Shown: positions 19,227 through 28,848 of the stretch, piece after piece
Position numbering within the stretch: the first letter of the stretch is position 1
How the letters are laid out: every line of letters starts with the position of its first letter
Source: Bacteroidota bacterium
Lineage (GTDB): Bacteria; Bacteroidota; Bacteroidia; AKYH767-A; OLB10
Assembly: GCA_016722525.1 (NCBI GenBank)
Contig: JADKJB010000006.1
Location: forward strand, 102,869 to 166,868
Reading direction: 5' to 3'
DNA: 64,000 nt
The notes under the pieces: model-generated
The model's database searches: none
The model's input: the letters and a program-made list of their open reading frames with translations, nothing else
What the model was told of the DNA's origin: nothing
Program-made: the position numbers and the translations under genes

Positions 19227-19856
19227 TTAACTGTTTTCTTTTGCCGTTTTGTAACAGTAGCGCATGTAATAAGTGAACCAGGTTACAATTCCGAAGAGTT
19301 TAACAGCATCCTCTAAAAAAGAATCTTCCGGTATGGGCATGGGTATTAAATCAACAAACTGTGAAATACCAATGAGTCCAGATGCAATGATTAAAATAAT
19401 ATATTCCGAGATCAGCAATTCCGAGCGAAACATAATGACATAAACAAGAATAATGTTGATGTAAATCAGGTAGACTACATTTTTTGGAAGCGAAAAATAA
19501 ACCGGCAATACATTTTCATGAAACATAAACAGATCATCAAAAAGTAACAGACCTGATATCAAGCCTGAGTAGAGCAGAAAATGTTTGACTCTGATTTGCG
19601 AGGGGTTTTCTGCTATTAGTGACCTTGTAAAAAAGCAAATAACCGAAGTTGCGCACCAAAATAAAATGCCTATGTAAGAGAAAAATCCCAAATAAAAAGG
19701 CGTGTTTAAAATAGCAGCAGGATCCTGAGTGAGTTGATGCGATTGTACATTATTTTCAATTCCAATAAAAATAACAACCGATAAAATAGCAGTGGTTAAT
19801 GCATAAAGCACAACCAGTATTGGAGCTGCATCTTTTAATTGATTTCTGATATCCAT
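19227..19856 (-). CDS. Multi-pass membrane protein of unknown function
   Basis: The gene encodes 209 residues with about six hydrophobic helices: roughly residues 12-34, 55-77, 88-105, 118-136, 140-162 and 180-198. A charged, conserved-looking turn reads FDDLFMFHENVLP between helices 3 and 4, and FVDLIPMPIPEDSFLED precedes the last helix. The clustered acidic/histidine residues in the first of these could bind a metal or substrate, but no family is recognised. It lies convergent with gldH, 15 bases beyond its stop, and upstream of a strong terminator that separates it from the ppiD-like operon. Confidence 0.65.
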   Translation of the reverse strand: MDIRNQLKDAAPILVVLYALTTAILSVVIFIGIENNVQSHQLTQDPAAILNTPFYLGFFSYIGILFWCATSVICFFTRSLIAENPSQIRVKHFLLYSGLISGLLLFDDLFMFHENVLPVYFSLPKNVVYLIYINIILVYVIMFRSELLISEYIILIIASGLIGISQFVDLIPMPIPEDSFLEDAVKLFGIVTWFTYYMRYCYKTAKENS

Positions 19857-19910
19857 TTCAATTTTACAAATATAAATATTCCGTGCTCATATCATTATTT
19901 TAATTGGTAT

Positions 19911-19951
19911 AAAAAAAGCCGTCTTGCAATTGAGCAAGACGGCTTTTTTTT
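19911..19951 (-). terminator. Strong intrinsic terminator after the ppiD-like operon
   Basis: AAAAAAAGCCGTCTTGC (19911-19927) pairs with GCAAGACGGCTTTTTTTT (19934-19951) around a 6-base loop. The GC-rich stem with A/T runs on both sides can work in both directions. It lies 15 bases past the stop of the minus-strand foldase gene. Confidence 0.9.
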
Positions 19952-19965
19952 ATACTTAATAGAAA

Positions 19966-22101
19966 TTAATAGTACTTTCCTCTGTTATCTACTATCTCAG
20001 CTTTTTCTTTCAGCGCGTTAAAAACTTCATAGCTAGCACGTTGCTGAAGTTGTTGAACAGTTTGGTTTTTGTTATTTGTGTAGTCGGTGATCGCGGTGGG
20101 TTCGGTAAAGCTATTTACAACTGCAACAAATACACCTGCGGTGCCTTCAATAGGTTTTGATAGCTGGCCTTGTTTAATACTAAAAATAGTTCCAACCAAT
20201 GCTGGTTCAACTCCCAAATTAGGAATAAAACTAGAAGCAAAGTTGAGGCCTTCAGCACTTTTAACTTGGGTACCTAAAGCAGTTGCCAGTTCCTCAATGG
20301 TTTTAGCTGATGCAGATTTAGCGTTTATTTTTTCAATAAGTAGTTGCGCTTTTTTACTGGTGAGAACTTTGCCTTTTACAAGTTCAGTTGCTTTTTCAAA
20401 AGGTGCAATTCCTTTTTCTTTTGCTTCCAGTAAATGAGCTACAACAAATTTATTTCCGAAGTCGTAGGTCTTTGATACATCACCTTCTTTGGATTGGTAA
20501 GCCCATTGAATAAGTGCTCTAGGTGATTCAAGTCCGGCTATAAATTTATCAGTCTCCTTTAAATTTTCGGCAACTCTTTTATTTAATCCTTGTTCTTGCA
20601 CCGATTTTGTGAAGGCTTCACTGTTCGTGTTTTTGCTGGCAAACTCGTTCGCTTTCGCAAATGCCATTTGGTAGGTTTTTGATCCTGGTTCAATTCTTCT
20701 TTCTATAGTTGCAACTTTTACTTTCGTAGATGGAGTTGTTTGATCGGTCACCTTAATTAAATGAAATCCAAAATTGGATTCAACTAAAGAAACACTTCCC
20801 TTTTTTGTTTCAAAGGCACCTGTTTTAAATCTGGGATCCATTGGACTTTCCTGAGTGATCCAATCAAGGTCGCCTTCTTTTTCAGCTGAAACTTTATCGT
20901 CGGATTGGAATTTAGCAATTTCAGTAAACTTTTTAGGATCTTTATTTATAAGTCCCATAAGGCTGTCGGCCATTGCCTGAGCTTGCTCTTTGGTGCGTGT
21001 CACCTCTGCAGGTGCTCTTTCAGAACCGGCATAGGCTATTAATGCATGACTTACTTTAATCGAATCTGAAATGGATTTAACATCAATTAATTTTGAAAGT
21101 TTATAATTGTTGTTTTCTTCATACGGTCCAACTACAGTACCTATTGACGTTCCGTTGAAAAAAGTAGAATCGATAATTGGTGAAAGTGTTCCGCGTTTAA
21201 AATAAGCAATCTCGTTTTTGTTATCCGTATTTACTGAAACAAATAAAGAATCATCTGTTGATTCACGGAATGGCTGCGTGAGCTGGTCGATACTTTTAAG
21301 AGTAGCTTCACGATCTGTTTGTGAAGGAACCACATCGAAAGTAACATACTCTAACTTCCTGGCAGCTTCTTGTTTGAAATCGTTTTGATGAGAGTTGTAA
21401 TAGTCCCGAAGTTCTTTATCACTGACAGCAATTGTAGAATCAACTATAGTGTTGTAATTAAAATCGATGAATTTTACTGAGGCAGTTTTGGTTTGAATCT
21501 CATAAGTATTTTTTGCTTCTTCGGTAGTAACAAAAAGGCCGTGCTTAATAAGCTGATCATACTTTTCCTTCATTCTTTCCTCAGCAATAAATTTTTCGAA
21601 AGCGATCCATTGAGCACGTGTTTTGCCCGTAGCATCATTATCCATATTTTTTAAAAACTGCAATACATTGGCTGGAGAAAATTCACCGGTCTTAGGATCT
21701 TTAAATGCTTCCTTAATTTGAGGATGTGGATTTTTACCCTGAATCATTTCAAACAGTTCGTCAGCACTCACTTGGACACCCGTTTTAGCATATTGCTTTT
21801 TCATGATTTCCTCATTCAGAAGTTGAGTCCAAGCCTGTTCACGCAGCGACTCCATGGTGGTTTGATCAATGGTTTGATTACCGGTATTGAGTTTGTAATT
21901 CTCTTCCAGTTGTTGTACCATACTTTCGAAATCCTGAATATTTACCTTTTTGCCACCTATTACAGCCAAATCATTTCCTGAACCGGTCAGAAAACTACGG
22001 TTTGATGTTAACAGATCGCCAAGGATAAAAGCTACCAAACTAAATCCTACAATACCAATGAGCAAGCCCGCTCTTTGACGGATTTTTCCAATTACAGCCA
22101 T
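19966..22101 (-). CDS. ppiD: Membrane-anchored peptidyl-prolyl isomerase / periplasmic chaperone (PpiD/SurA type)
   Basis: The gene encodes 711 residues. One N-terminal transmembrane helix (GLLIGIVGFSLVAFILGDLL, about residues 12-31) anchors a large periplasmic part. A SurA-N-type helical chaperone region (WTQLLNEEIMKKQY) follows. The central parvulin domain, at about residues 340-460, shows VSHALIAY, IAKFQSDDKVSAEKEGDLDWIT and ESNFGFHLIKVTDQT. A second degenerate isomerase-like segment and a C-terminal helical region follow. Such proteins help fold outer-membrane and secreted proteins as they leave the Sec translocon. The gene is last in the coaX-OMP-TPR-lptC-small protein run and is read through without frame breaks. 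The PpiD/SurA naming follows the domain layout and not strict orthology. Confidence 0.88.
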   Translation of the reverse strand: MAVIGKIRQRAGLLIGIVGFSLVAFILGDLLTSNRSFLTGSGNDLAVIGGKKVNIQDFESMVQQLEENYKLNTGNQTIDQTTMESLREQAWTQLLNEEIMKKQYAKTGVQVSADELFEMIQGKNPHPQIKEAFKDPKTGEFSPANVLQFLKNMDNDATGKTRAQWIAFEKFIAEERMKEKYDQLIKHGLFVTTEEAKNTYEIQTKTASVKFIDFNYNTIVDSTIAVSDKELRDYYNSHQNDFKQEAARKLEYVTFDVVPSQTDREATLKSIDQLTQPFRESTDDSLFVSVNTDNKNEIAYFKRGTLSPIIDSTFFNGTSIGTVVGPYEENNNYKLSKLIDVKSISDSIKVSHALIAYAGSERAPAEVTRTKEQAQAMADSLMGLINKDPKKFTEIAKFQSDDKVSAEKEGDLDWITQESPMDPRFKTGAFETKKGSVSLVESNFGFHLIKVTDQTTPSTKVKVATIERRIEPGSKTYQMAFAKANEFASKNTNSEAFTKSVQEQGLNKRVAENLKETDKFIAGLESPRALIQWAYQSKEGDVSKTYDFGNKFVVAHLLEAKEKGIAPFEKATELVKGKVLTSKKAQLLIEKINAKSASAKTIEELATALGTQVKSAEGLNFASSFIPNLGVEPALVGTIFSIKQGQLSKPIEGTAGVFVAVVNSFTEPTAITDYTNNKNQTVQQLQQRASYEVFNALKEKAEIVDNRGKYY

Positions 22102-22270
22102 TTTAGCTATTATTTAAATTAAATAATTGATTATTAATGTTTTGATCCAATTTTAATTCGTAGGAATTTTCCCTTGAATTAAAACAGGCCGCGAAGATAC
22201 AACGGAAATTCCAATAATAAAAGTTATAAATGCTGATAAATCAATGAGAATGGAAGTAAAAACAACTCTT
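22102..22270. other. Short gap in the envelope operon
   Basis: This AT-rich gap of 169 bases between the small membrane protein and the foldase gene shows no hairpin or consensus promoter that I can support. The divergence in spacing from the tightly packed upstream genes allows the foldase gene its own promoter. Confidence 0.3.
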
Positions 22271-22483
22271 CTATTCAGGATCCACTGTTGAGGATTTTTT
22301 TTGCTTTTCATAGGCCAACCGCTGCTTTCTTCTTACAAAATAAAAAACTGCTGCAATTAATGTGAAAATTAATGGCCAAATGGCTGCAACCAGACCCTCA
22401 TCAAAAAAATTATAAATACAAAGGCCAATTCCAACAAGACCAAATAGCAGCCATGAAATTTCAAGGATTCGGAGTGTGTTCAT
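22271..22483 (-). CDS. Small two-helix membrane protein
   Basis: The gene encodes a 70-residue protein with two hydrophobic helices (ISWLLFGLVGIGLCIYNFF and AAIWPLIFTLIAAVFYFV) joined by a short acidic loop and followed by a basic, charged tail (RRKQRLAYEKQKK). The start ATG at 22483 lies inside the last codons of lptC, giving a 23-base overlap. Such overlap supports real, translationally coupled expression. No function is known. Its position between lptC and the foldase gene hints at an envelope role, but that is inference. Confidence 0.7.
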   Translation of the reverse strand: MNTLRILEISWLLFGLVGIGLCIYNFFDEGLVAAIWPLIFTLIAAVFYFVRRKQRLAYEKQKKSSTVDPE

Positions 22484-23063
22484 CTTTGTTAATTGTTATA
22501 GTGCCTTTAATATTGAATATTTTGTAATTGGTAAAATCTTGATTGGCTTCAAATCCGTTTCCAAAGATTATCTTATCTTTAGTTGTGATTTTCACGAATT
22601 CCTTACTATAGATTTTTGCATTTTTTTCATCCCATACCAGGTGTTCCGTATTTAATTTCTCTCCTTTGGCATTTATTACAACCACATCATTTTTTGCCTC
22701 CATCACATTCTCACTTTCTTTCCTTAATGCATATTTTGAAGTGAGTCTGGAATTGACACGCATCTGTTCATCATAAAACTCAACATCCACACCTTTGGGC
22801 ATCTCCGTGATTGGTTTTTCTCCTTGAAACCTGTTCATTTCAGGAGCCGTAATTTTTACTTTTACTTTTGATGAATCACTGTATAAAATTTCTAGTCCTT
22901 TAGATGTTTCAACTGGAAAGGCTTTTTTGCCCGTTACAAGACTTACTTTTTCAATATCGTTTTCGCAAGAACTACCGACGCACATAAACAAAAATAATAT
23001 AAAAAAGCGGGAATATTCTCCTGTTTTGCATATAATATTTTTATAGTGGATTGCCGACATCAT
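22461..23063 (-). CDS. lptC: LPS export periplasmic protein LptC (lipoprotein form)
   Basis: The gene encodes 200 residues. The N-terminal hydrophobic segment ends FLFMCVGSSC, a lipobox-like site typical of Bacteroidota LptC proteins, which replace the enterobacterial transmembrane anchor. The mature domain shows VKVKITAPEMNRF, FPKGVDVEF-like MPKGVDVEFYD, SRLTSKYALR, VVVINAKGEKLNTEHLVWDE and KIIFGNGFEANQDFTNY, matching the OstA-fold beta-jellyroll that hands LPS from LptB2FG to LptA. ATG 23063 overlaps the upstream TPR gene's TGA (ATGA at 23060-23063). The rest of the Lpt system is outside the window. Confidence 0.9.
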   Translation of the reverse strand: MMSAIHYKNIICKTGEYSRFFILFLFMCVGSSCENDIEKVSLVTGKKAFPVETSKGLEILYSDSSKVKVKITAPEMNRFQGEKPITEMPKGVDVEFYDEQMRVNSRLTSKYALRKESENVMEAKNDVVVINAKGEKLNTEHLVWDEKNAKIYSKEFVKITTKDKIIFGNGFEANQDFTNYKIFNIKGTITINKDEHTPNP

Positions 23064-24353
23064 TTCACACGGATAGTGGTAGTTTCATTGATCCAGCATT
23101 TAACTTTATAAGTATCACCGGCTTTCATTCCAAGTGCGAGAATTGCTTCTGGTTTTGGATAGTATTTGGAGTTCATTGCTATTTTATGGTTAGCTTCCTC
23201 AGTCATGGCAGCATCAACTGTTTGAGCCTTTTGGTATTTATCAGTAGCTGCCCAATAAACAGAGGCACCATTAAATTCATCGGAGCATGTAGCTGAACCT
23301 GACAAATAAATATCGCCAATCACTATCCAGGGACGACCCCAGTTGGGGCGCAGGGATGCCGCGCGTTGCGCATAGGTTCTGGCTTGAGGATAATTCTTTA
23401 AGTTTATGCTGTAATGATCAGACAGTTCAAGCAGTAAAATGGATTTTTTGACATTGTCAGATTCCAATTCAAATGCTTCGTTAAAATATGAAGTAGCTTT
23501 TCCAAATAGACCTTTAGCAATATAAATTTGAGCTAATCTGGTCGCTGCTTCAGCATCAGGTTCAAATTTGTAAAGATTTTCCGCTGCTTCCAAATAAACT
23601 GAAGCATCGATACATGCTCTTTTGTTGAACAATCGCACAATCTTTTCAATAATATTAAATCATAGGAGCAGCTTTAAGCTGTGGCGAAAAAATAGTAATC
23701 AAATCCTCGCAACTTATCTGAGCGCTAAAAAGTGTTTCTACACCAACTCGGGATTTATTGTAAGTGGCAGAATCTGAACCCGTCCTTTGAGTTGCAAAAA
23801 GTGCAAGTACATCATCGTAAACATCAATAACTGTTTCTTTGCTCATTTTTTTCTGACCAAACAATTCAATATTCACCTGAAAGTATTTGAATAAAACATC
23901 AGTGCTCGATTTGGGACCTTCAATTTCAACAGATCTTTTTAAAATGGTATTTATAGTTTCCTTTTTATCCGGACTCAAATCATACATGGAGAGTCCTTTT
24001 TTACCTAAAACAAAACCTTCTTCATTAAAGTATTTAATCCGCTGATCATAAATCAACATAAGAGTATCCAGAAATTTCAATTTCATTTCAGGATTTTTTT
24101 CTTCAGCTATTTTTTTTTCAAAGAGGGTTGCACCGTCTAGGTACATATGCTTTGCAATTGCCGGGCAATGAGCAAACACCCATCGCCAGAGTTCAATGGC
24201 ATCGTTGTAATTATTCTGTTCAAAGTGCTCACTAAACAATGAAATGTTGATGTAGCATTCACTGCTATCGGATTTGAATTTTGAATCGCCTTGGGCCCTT
24301 GCAAACAGGCAGATAAAAAGAGTTGAAAATGATAGCAACAGAAACTTTTTCAT
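23060..24353 (-). CDS. Secreted TPR protein of the coaX-lptC cluster (one frameshift)
   Basis: The protein is about 430 residues with a signal peptide (MKKFLLLSFSTLFICLFARAQ). Helical repeats cover the whole length. Clear TPR-type pairs near the end are AATRLAQIYIAKGLFGKATSYFNEA, written here as AATRLAQIYIAKG and KATSYFNEAFEL, then YAQRAASLRPNWGRPWIVIG. The two halves, 23655-24353 and 23060-23638, are split by a one-base indel near 23650 that turns NIIEKIV into a stop. TPR proteins scaffold protein assemblies; its position directly upstream of lptC with an ATGA overlap suggests a role in outer-membrane assembly, but none is proven. Confidence 0.82.
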
Positions 24354-24374
24354 TTCAATTTTTAAGGAGACCCA

Positions 24375-25644
24375 TTAATCGTATTTTGGTTTTGTGAACC
24401 AGGTGTCAGTAAGTGTAAAACCTAAATGAAACATCACGTACTGTTCTCTCAGCAGGTTGTTTTCAAGCGTACCTCTTTGCCCCTAATTCAACAGATAAAT
24501 TAATTGATGATGGTGGGCGTTTAGGCGACGATTTTAGCAGTCCAATTCCAAACGTTACTCCGTAATCATCTAACTGAGTATTTTTTAGATTTAGATAGGT
24601 TTTAGCATATCTTCCTCCAATACGATAAACTAATTTTCCAGCTTTCCGCTCTCCACCAGCATTAATGATATAACTGTTTTTCAGATCATCTTTTGAATTA
24701 AAACTCTCGTATTTATCCCAATTACTATAGGAGAAGTCAGCTCCTGCCAGCCATTTTGATTTGCTGAAAGTAAACCCAAACTTCACTTGACCAGGCATCT
24801 TAATGGAACCATTTTGTTCCTTTTCACTGTAAATCGAGTCTTTCACAATTTCACCACCAAAAGAAGAAATAACATAATTATAATAAAATTGATTGTTTGC
24901 CGCACTTACTTTAGTGGATAATGCTCCGGTTAAACCTGCTTTAAAATTCAAATTGTTTTTTAATGTTGCTTCATAAAGTAATCCATAATTAAAATAAAAG
25001 CCTTTAACTGTGATGCCGTTTATGTAGCGGCTATTAAAATAATTGGTTCCGGTGGGGAATTCAACGCTCTTTACATTTTCATATGTTCCAAAAAGATAAG
25101 ATACATTGATTCCTCCGCTGAGGTGTTTGGATAGTTTCAATCCGGCTCCAACAAAAACTTTGTTGATTCCGCCAACGCCCTCATACTTATAACTCACATT
25201 ACCAATGTTGGGAACATTTTTATCTTCCACAACAATATTGTAACCAACAGACGAATAGGGTAGGAGGCCTAAAGCAGCAGATAATTTATTTTTGATAATT
25301 GGAAAACCCAGGCTAAAGTGCGAAAAGGAGGCACTATTTTGAGTTGATGTTTCATCACCAAGTTCCAATTGACGAATTTCTCCTCTGGCACCAAACTCAA
25401 ATATGGTGGCAGTATCTGCAACATAAGAAGCCGGGTTAATGAAATTGATGTGATCATAGGAAGACAAGCCAGCACCAATTCCTCCCATCCCTGATTGATT
25501 GGTAAATCCTTCCTGAAGCAAATCGCCGATGCCATATCGGGAATAAGGTGATAATGAACCTGTTTGACCCCATGAAGGCAGCGTTGTTAAAATAAAGCTA
25601 AAGAGGTAAAAGGTAAAAGGTAATAGTATTGATTTATAAGTCAT
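24375..25644 (-). CDS. Outer-membrane beta-barrel protein (FadL-like; one frameshift)
   Basis: The product is about 422 residues. A signal peptide is followed by SLSPYSRYGIGDLLQEGFTNQ and GMGGIGAGL, the common start of Bacteroidota FadL/OmpP1-type barrels. Alternating beta-strands with aromatic belts fill the rest. The frame is lost near 24482 just after SVELGAKR. One added base restores GTLENNLLREQYVMFHLG and an ending TDTWFTKPKYD at the TAA 24375-24377, consistent with a final barrel strand. The gene starts 11 bases inside the end of coaX and stops 21 bases before the TPR gene, so it is in the same operon. The transported substrate is unknown. Confidence 0.82.
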
Positions 25645-26370
25645 TACAATCTAAAATTTCTTTTAACCCAATTAAAGTAAGATTGGGGCTACAAAGATGG
25701 GACTTTTTAGTTTATCAGCAAATTTAGTGTGGTCTCCTCCGGTTAGGATAATGTCCGTTTGATCAAACACTTCACTATATCTTTGAATGATTCCTTTTAT
25801 TTCTTCCAATATGCCATTTTCGACACCAGAACGTATGGAGCCTTCAGTAGATTGTCCGGTAAGTTGCGGGAATTCATCTTCAGGTTTGAAATAGGGGAGC
25901 TGACCGGTAAAACGGGTAAGTGCCTTATATCTCATCAATAAACCCGGTGAAATACTTCCACCTAAATACTCATTGTTGTTAGTCACAAAATCATATTTAA
26001 TACAGGTGCCTAAGTCAATAATGAGTGTATTTCGGTTTTTATTAAGTTTCGAGGCGCCGCAAGCATTCGCCAGTCGGTCATTTCCAAGGGTTTCAGGCGT
26101 TTTATAAAGTATCTTGACCGGCAAAAGCATCCCTGATTTGATGAAGACTATTTTGATGCCTGAAATAAACTTCAAACTATTCATAACATCCTCTTCACTC
26201 ATGCTTACCGTCGAAACAATGCAGTGCGTCGGGTATTCATTGGTGAGTACCATGCTTCGTAATTCATCAGTAAAATCTCCTTTTACTGATTTTACTTCCA
26301 AAATTTTATTTTCCTCAAAAAGGGCTATTTTGGTTCGCGTATTTCCTATGTCAAGAATGAGCTTTGTCAA
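25634..26370 (-). CDS. coaX: Type III pantothenate kinase (one frameshift)
   Basis: CoaX phosphorylates pantothenate in the first step of coenzyme A synthesis. The ASKHA-fold motifs are visible: LILDIGNTRTKIALFE (phosphate 1), ETLGNDRLANACGA, LIIDLGTCIKYDFV, GGSISPGLLMRYKAL, and ILTGGDHTKF. No ATG is available. A TTG at 26370 gives the best start (MTKLILDIGN), and the frame opens at another TTG at 26376. One base is missing near 25690. Restoring it changes the ending to APNLTLIGLKEILDCNDL with a TAA at 25634-25636, inside the start of the outer-membrane protein gene. It leads the minus-strand envelope operon. Confidence 0.88.
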
Positions 26371-26386
26371 GATCAAATAATTTGGT

Positions 26387-26418
26387 CAAAAGTAATGAAC
26401 CACGCCAATTCAAAACAA
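26387..26418 (-). promoter_or_regulatory. Candidate promoter for the coaX operon
   Basis: On the minus strand, TTG (26416-26418) is followed by a 21-base spacer and TACTTTTG (26387-26394), matching -33/-7 consensus. The box ends 16 bases upstream of the TTG start at 26370. Confidence 0.4.
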
Positions 26419-26520
26419 TAAATAACACCTTTTGAAGAAATTTGAAATTAAAATTCTATTTATTTCTCTCATCAATTGGAAATTTATTTTACTTTGCGGC
26501 CATCTTAACAGTTAAGATAG

Positions 26521-26593
26521 GGTGATGTAGCTCAGTTGGTAGAGCAAAGGATTGAAAATCCTTGTGTCGGCGGTTCGATCCCGTCCATCACCA
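26521..26593 (+). tRNA. tRNA-Phe (anticodon GAA)
   Basis: A full cloverleaf can be folded. The acceptor is GGTGATG/CATCACC, the D-arm GCTC/GAGC and the anticodon stem AAGGA/TCCTT with loop TTGAAAA, giving anticodon GAA at 26554-26556. The variable loop is GTGTC, and the T-arm is GGCGG/CCGTC with TTCGATC. The total is 73 bases with discriminator A. The 3' CCA is not encoded. Confidence 0.96.
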
Positions 26594-26650
26594 CTCATTT
26601 CCTCACCCCCCGGTCATCTCATTCAGTTACACTAGGTAAAAACCTTTAAG

Positions 26651-27037
26651 ATGCCAAAATTCAAGACTGTACTTCTCGTTGATGATAATGAAATTGATAA
26701 TTTCATCAACGAAAGAATTATTCTATCCTCAAAATTTTCAGAGAATGTGGTGGTACGGAATTCTGCTGATGGGGCACTGAACTACCTTCGTGAAATTGTT
26801 GGTCAGGAAGATAAAATCCCCCAATTTATTTTTCTGGATTTGAACATGCCTGTAAAAGATGGTTTTGGTTTTTTGGAAGATTTTGATAAAATTGACGAAA
26901 AAATCAGAAAAAGTGCTAAAGTCATTGTGCTTTCCTCATCAATAAGCCCTGAAGATATTAATAAGGCTTCAACGAATCCTTTTGTTTTTAAATATATAAA
27001 TAAGCCCCTAAGTGAAAAATACCTAGGGGCCATTTAG
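26651..27037 (+). CDS. Single-domain response regulator (CheY-like)
   Basis: The gene encodes 128 residues consisting only of a receiver domain. The acidic pair is D11-D12 (VLLVDDNEIDN), the phosphoacceptor is D63 in FLDLNMPVKDGFGF, the signalling serine is in VIVLSSSISPEDINKA, and the conserved lysine is K118 in FKYINKPLS. There is no output domain, so it must act by protein contact. The DNEIDNFINERI start is typical of stand-alone regulators in Bacteroidota that work with PAS-rich kinases. No kinase is adjacent. It begins 57 bases after tRNA-Phe, and a terminator-like hairpin overlaps its last codons. Confidence 0.93.
   Translation: MPKFKTVLLVDDNEIDNFINERIILSSKFSENVVVRNSADGALNYLREIVGQEDKIPQFIFLDLNMPVKDGFGFLEDFDKIDEKIRKSAKVIVLSSSISPEDINKASTNPFVFKYINKPLSEKYLGAI
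27004..27030. terminator. Hairpin shared by converging genes, overlapping the regulator's 3' coding end
   Basis: GCCCCTAAGT (27004-27013) pairs with ACCTAGGGGC (27021-27030) with one A-C mismatch and a 7-base A-rich loop. It lies within the last ten codons of the response regulator and 24 bases past the stop of the convergent minus-strand gene. On the minus strand it is followed by a T-rich stretch (TTATTTATATATTT), so it may serve mainly that gene. Confidence 0.6.
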
Positions 27038-27053
27038 TTGTTGATTTTTGAAG

Positions 27054-28511
27054 TTATTCCTTGATAGGATTCGTCATTTTTCTAATTGTAACCTCATCGA
27101 GTTTCACATATTTTAAGATGTGATCATTTTGGTGGTTTTGTTTTTGAAATTCGTTCCACATCTCTGTTATTTTTTTAACTTTTTTACGATAATCGGCAGG
27201 TTTTAATGCCGCCTTCAATAGCTTGATGAAAAGTTTGGTCGATTCAAAGCCGGCATCTTGCTCTCGTATTTGGCGCTTTAGGCTTGATAATATCTGCATG
27301 CACAAACCATCTTCACCAAGAATGCAATATTGAAGTGCCTGAAATAATTTACTTTCGATATCAGTAACAAGATATTGTTTTAACGAAATTTTATTTCGCA
27401 GATCATTTATTGCCCTTGCTGCACCGCTATAATCTCTTTGGTAAAATTTGCAAATAGCAAAGTATTTCTTAAATGTTACATATTGATATTCTTCATTGGT
27501 ATCGATATCAAGATTTTTTAAAATCCTTTCATTGGGCTCTACTAACTTATCGATATTTCCATCTGCCAGATATTTTTCTATTTTACTTTCAAGGAACCTG
27601 ATTACATGAAAGGACATAAAGTGCTTCCCGCATAATTCATCCATGGAGGAAATGCTTTTATCATGATAATAATCGGCTCTCACCTGATTGCCCGTTCGCT
27701 GATAATATTCAAAATAGATGAAATCTGAAATAAATTTTATATTCTGATAAAATGTATCAAGATGATATTTTTGGAAAATCCTGTTCATTTCTTGTAATAC
27801 ATTTTCCACCTCAAGCTCTCTTGATTTAAGGCCTTCAGGAGAATTTTCAATAATGCACATATGATACAGCCGTACTATGTTATAAATTACGAAGAGGCGG
27901 TGTGAATCATACAATTCGCAGATATTTGAAATCTCTCTTTGTATGGTTAAAATATCATTATGGTCGGTAGCCGACCGGGTAAGTAAGTATTTGCCGGTTT
28001 TTAGAATAAACTTGTAAAACAAGCTTTCAGCTTTTGAAACAGCCAGTGAAAATGCTACATGTTTTTTATAAAGATTATCATAATGTTCATAATCTTCGCT
28101 GTAAAGATGAAGCTGCGAAAGTGTTTTGTAAACAATTATCAATTCAGAAGAAAGGTCGTATTCGATTAATTGCTTTTCAAGCTCCTTTAAAGCACGAATG
28201 GAGAAATCTTTATTTGAACCGTATAAATTTGCCGGAACCCTGGTTACTTCATCGATCAATGAACTAATAGGATTTTGCACATTTTTTGAAAGTATCGCTG
28301 CTATTTTTGAATTCAGTCGCGATTTTAATGTATAATAGGTGCTTGCATTCACCTGAAGCAATTCCATCATTTCCGAATCAGCAACATCACGTGTTCTGGT
28401 TGTTTCAAGAACTACAAAAGGTTTGTTTTTCTTTTTGCCGGAGACTTGCATGATTAATGCCTGGTACTCTTCTTCACTTAATTTTTTGATCGTTTTGTTT
28501 AAAACATCCAT
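27054..28511 (-). CDS. Large helical protein of unknown function, TPR-like
   Basis: The gene encodes 485 residues without signal peptide or membrane helix, so probably cytoplasmic. The N-terminal ~75 residues (LSEEEYQALIMQV, then LLQVNASTYYTLKSRLNSKIAAIL) look like a short helical adaptor resembling a winged or helix-turn-helix arrangement. The rest is a regular series of amphipathic helices about 34-40 residues apart (SELIIVYKTLSQLHLYSEDYEHY; YFAICKFYQRDYSGAARAIND) consistent with a TPR-like solenoid. The tail is basic. I do not recognise the family; similar helical proteins occur in many Bacteroidota. It is convergent with the response regulator and divergent from the Fn3-like gene. Confidence 0.7.
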   Translation of the reverse strand: MDVLNKTIKKLSEEEYQALIMQVSGKKKNKPFVVLETTRTRDVADSEMMELLQVNASTYYTLKSRLNSKIAAILSKNVQNPISSLIDEVTRVPANLYGSNKDFSIRALKELEKQLIEYDLSSELIIVYKTLSQLHLYSEDYEHYDNLYKKHVAFSLAVSKAESLFYKFILKTGKYLLTRSATDHNDILTIQREISNICELYDSHRLFVIYNIVRLYHMCIIENSPEGLKSRELEVENVLQEMNRIFQKYHLDTFYQNIKFISDFIYFEYYQRTGNQVRADYYHDKSISSMDELCGKHFMSFHVIRFLESKIEKYLADGNIDKLVEPNERILKNLDIDTNEEYQYVTFKKYFAICKFYQRDYSGAARAINDLRNKISLKQYLVTDIESKLFQALQYCILGEDGLCMQILSSLKRQIREQDAGFESTKLFIKLLKAALKPADYRKKVKKITEMWNEFQKQNHQNDHILKYVKLDEVTIRKMTNPIKE

Positions 28512-28848
28512 AGTGTATTCAGTTAAGTTATCTGCTCAAAATCCTGACCTTGTACGGCTGTTTTTCATTAAGGTTATCAGAAGGTTTGAAAAATGGCAAA
28601 AACAGTCCTTTATACATATATATAGGTAGGCATGGCAACCTTGATTTCAAAATTTTTACAACTCAAGCCTTAAAATTGTAACCCTTCCTGGTCGTTTGCC
28701 GTTTGATTGTCCAGTCAGGTGAAAAGTCAGTTGGCCGATCACATCAAAAACAGTTCAATAAGTTGCAAAACCTTACACCTGAAAGTAATCGCATACTTAA
28801 GAGATATTTAGTAATCATAACGAGCGTATATTTTCAAAAACTACAATA
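28512..28848. other. Divergent promoter region (337 bases)
   Basis: The gap lies between the helical-protein gene (minus) and the anchored Fn3-like gene (plus) and must hold both promoters. A TATATATA stretch at 28616-28623 and the word GCGTATATTTTC near 28823-28834, close to a -7 element, are the only candidates I see. There is no gene or RNA signature. Confidence 0.4.

Noticed and set aside
26459..26520. Riboswitch or leader RNA before tRNA-Phe
   Set aside because: Only a 6-bp CTTAAC/GTTAAG palindrome is present; too small to support a structured RNA.
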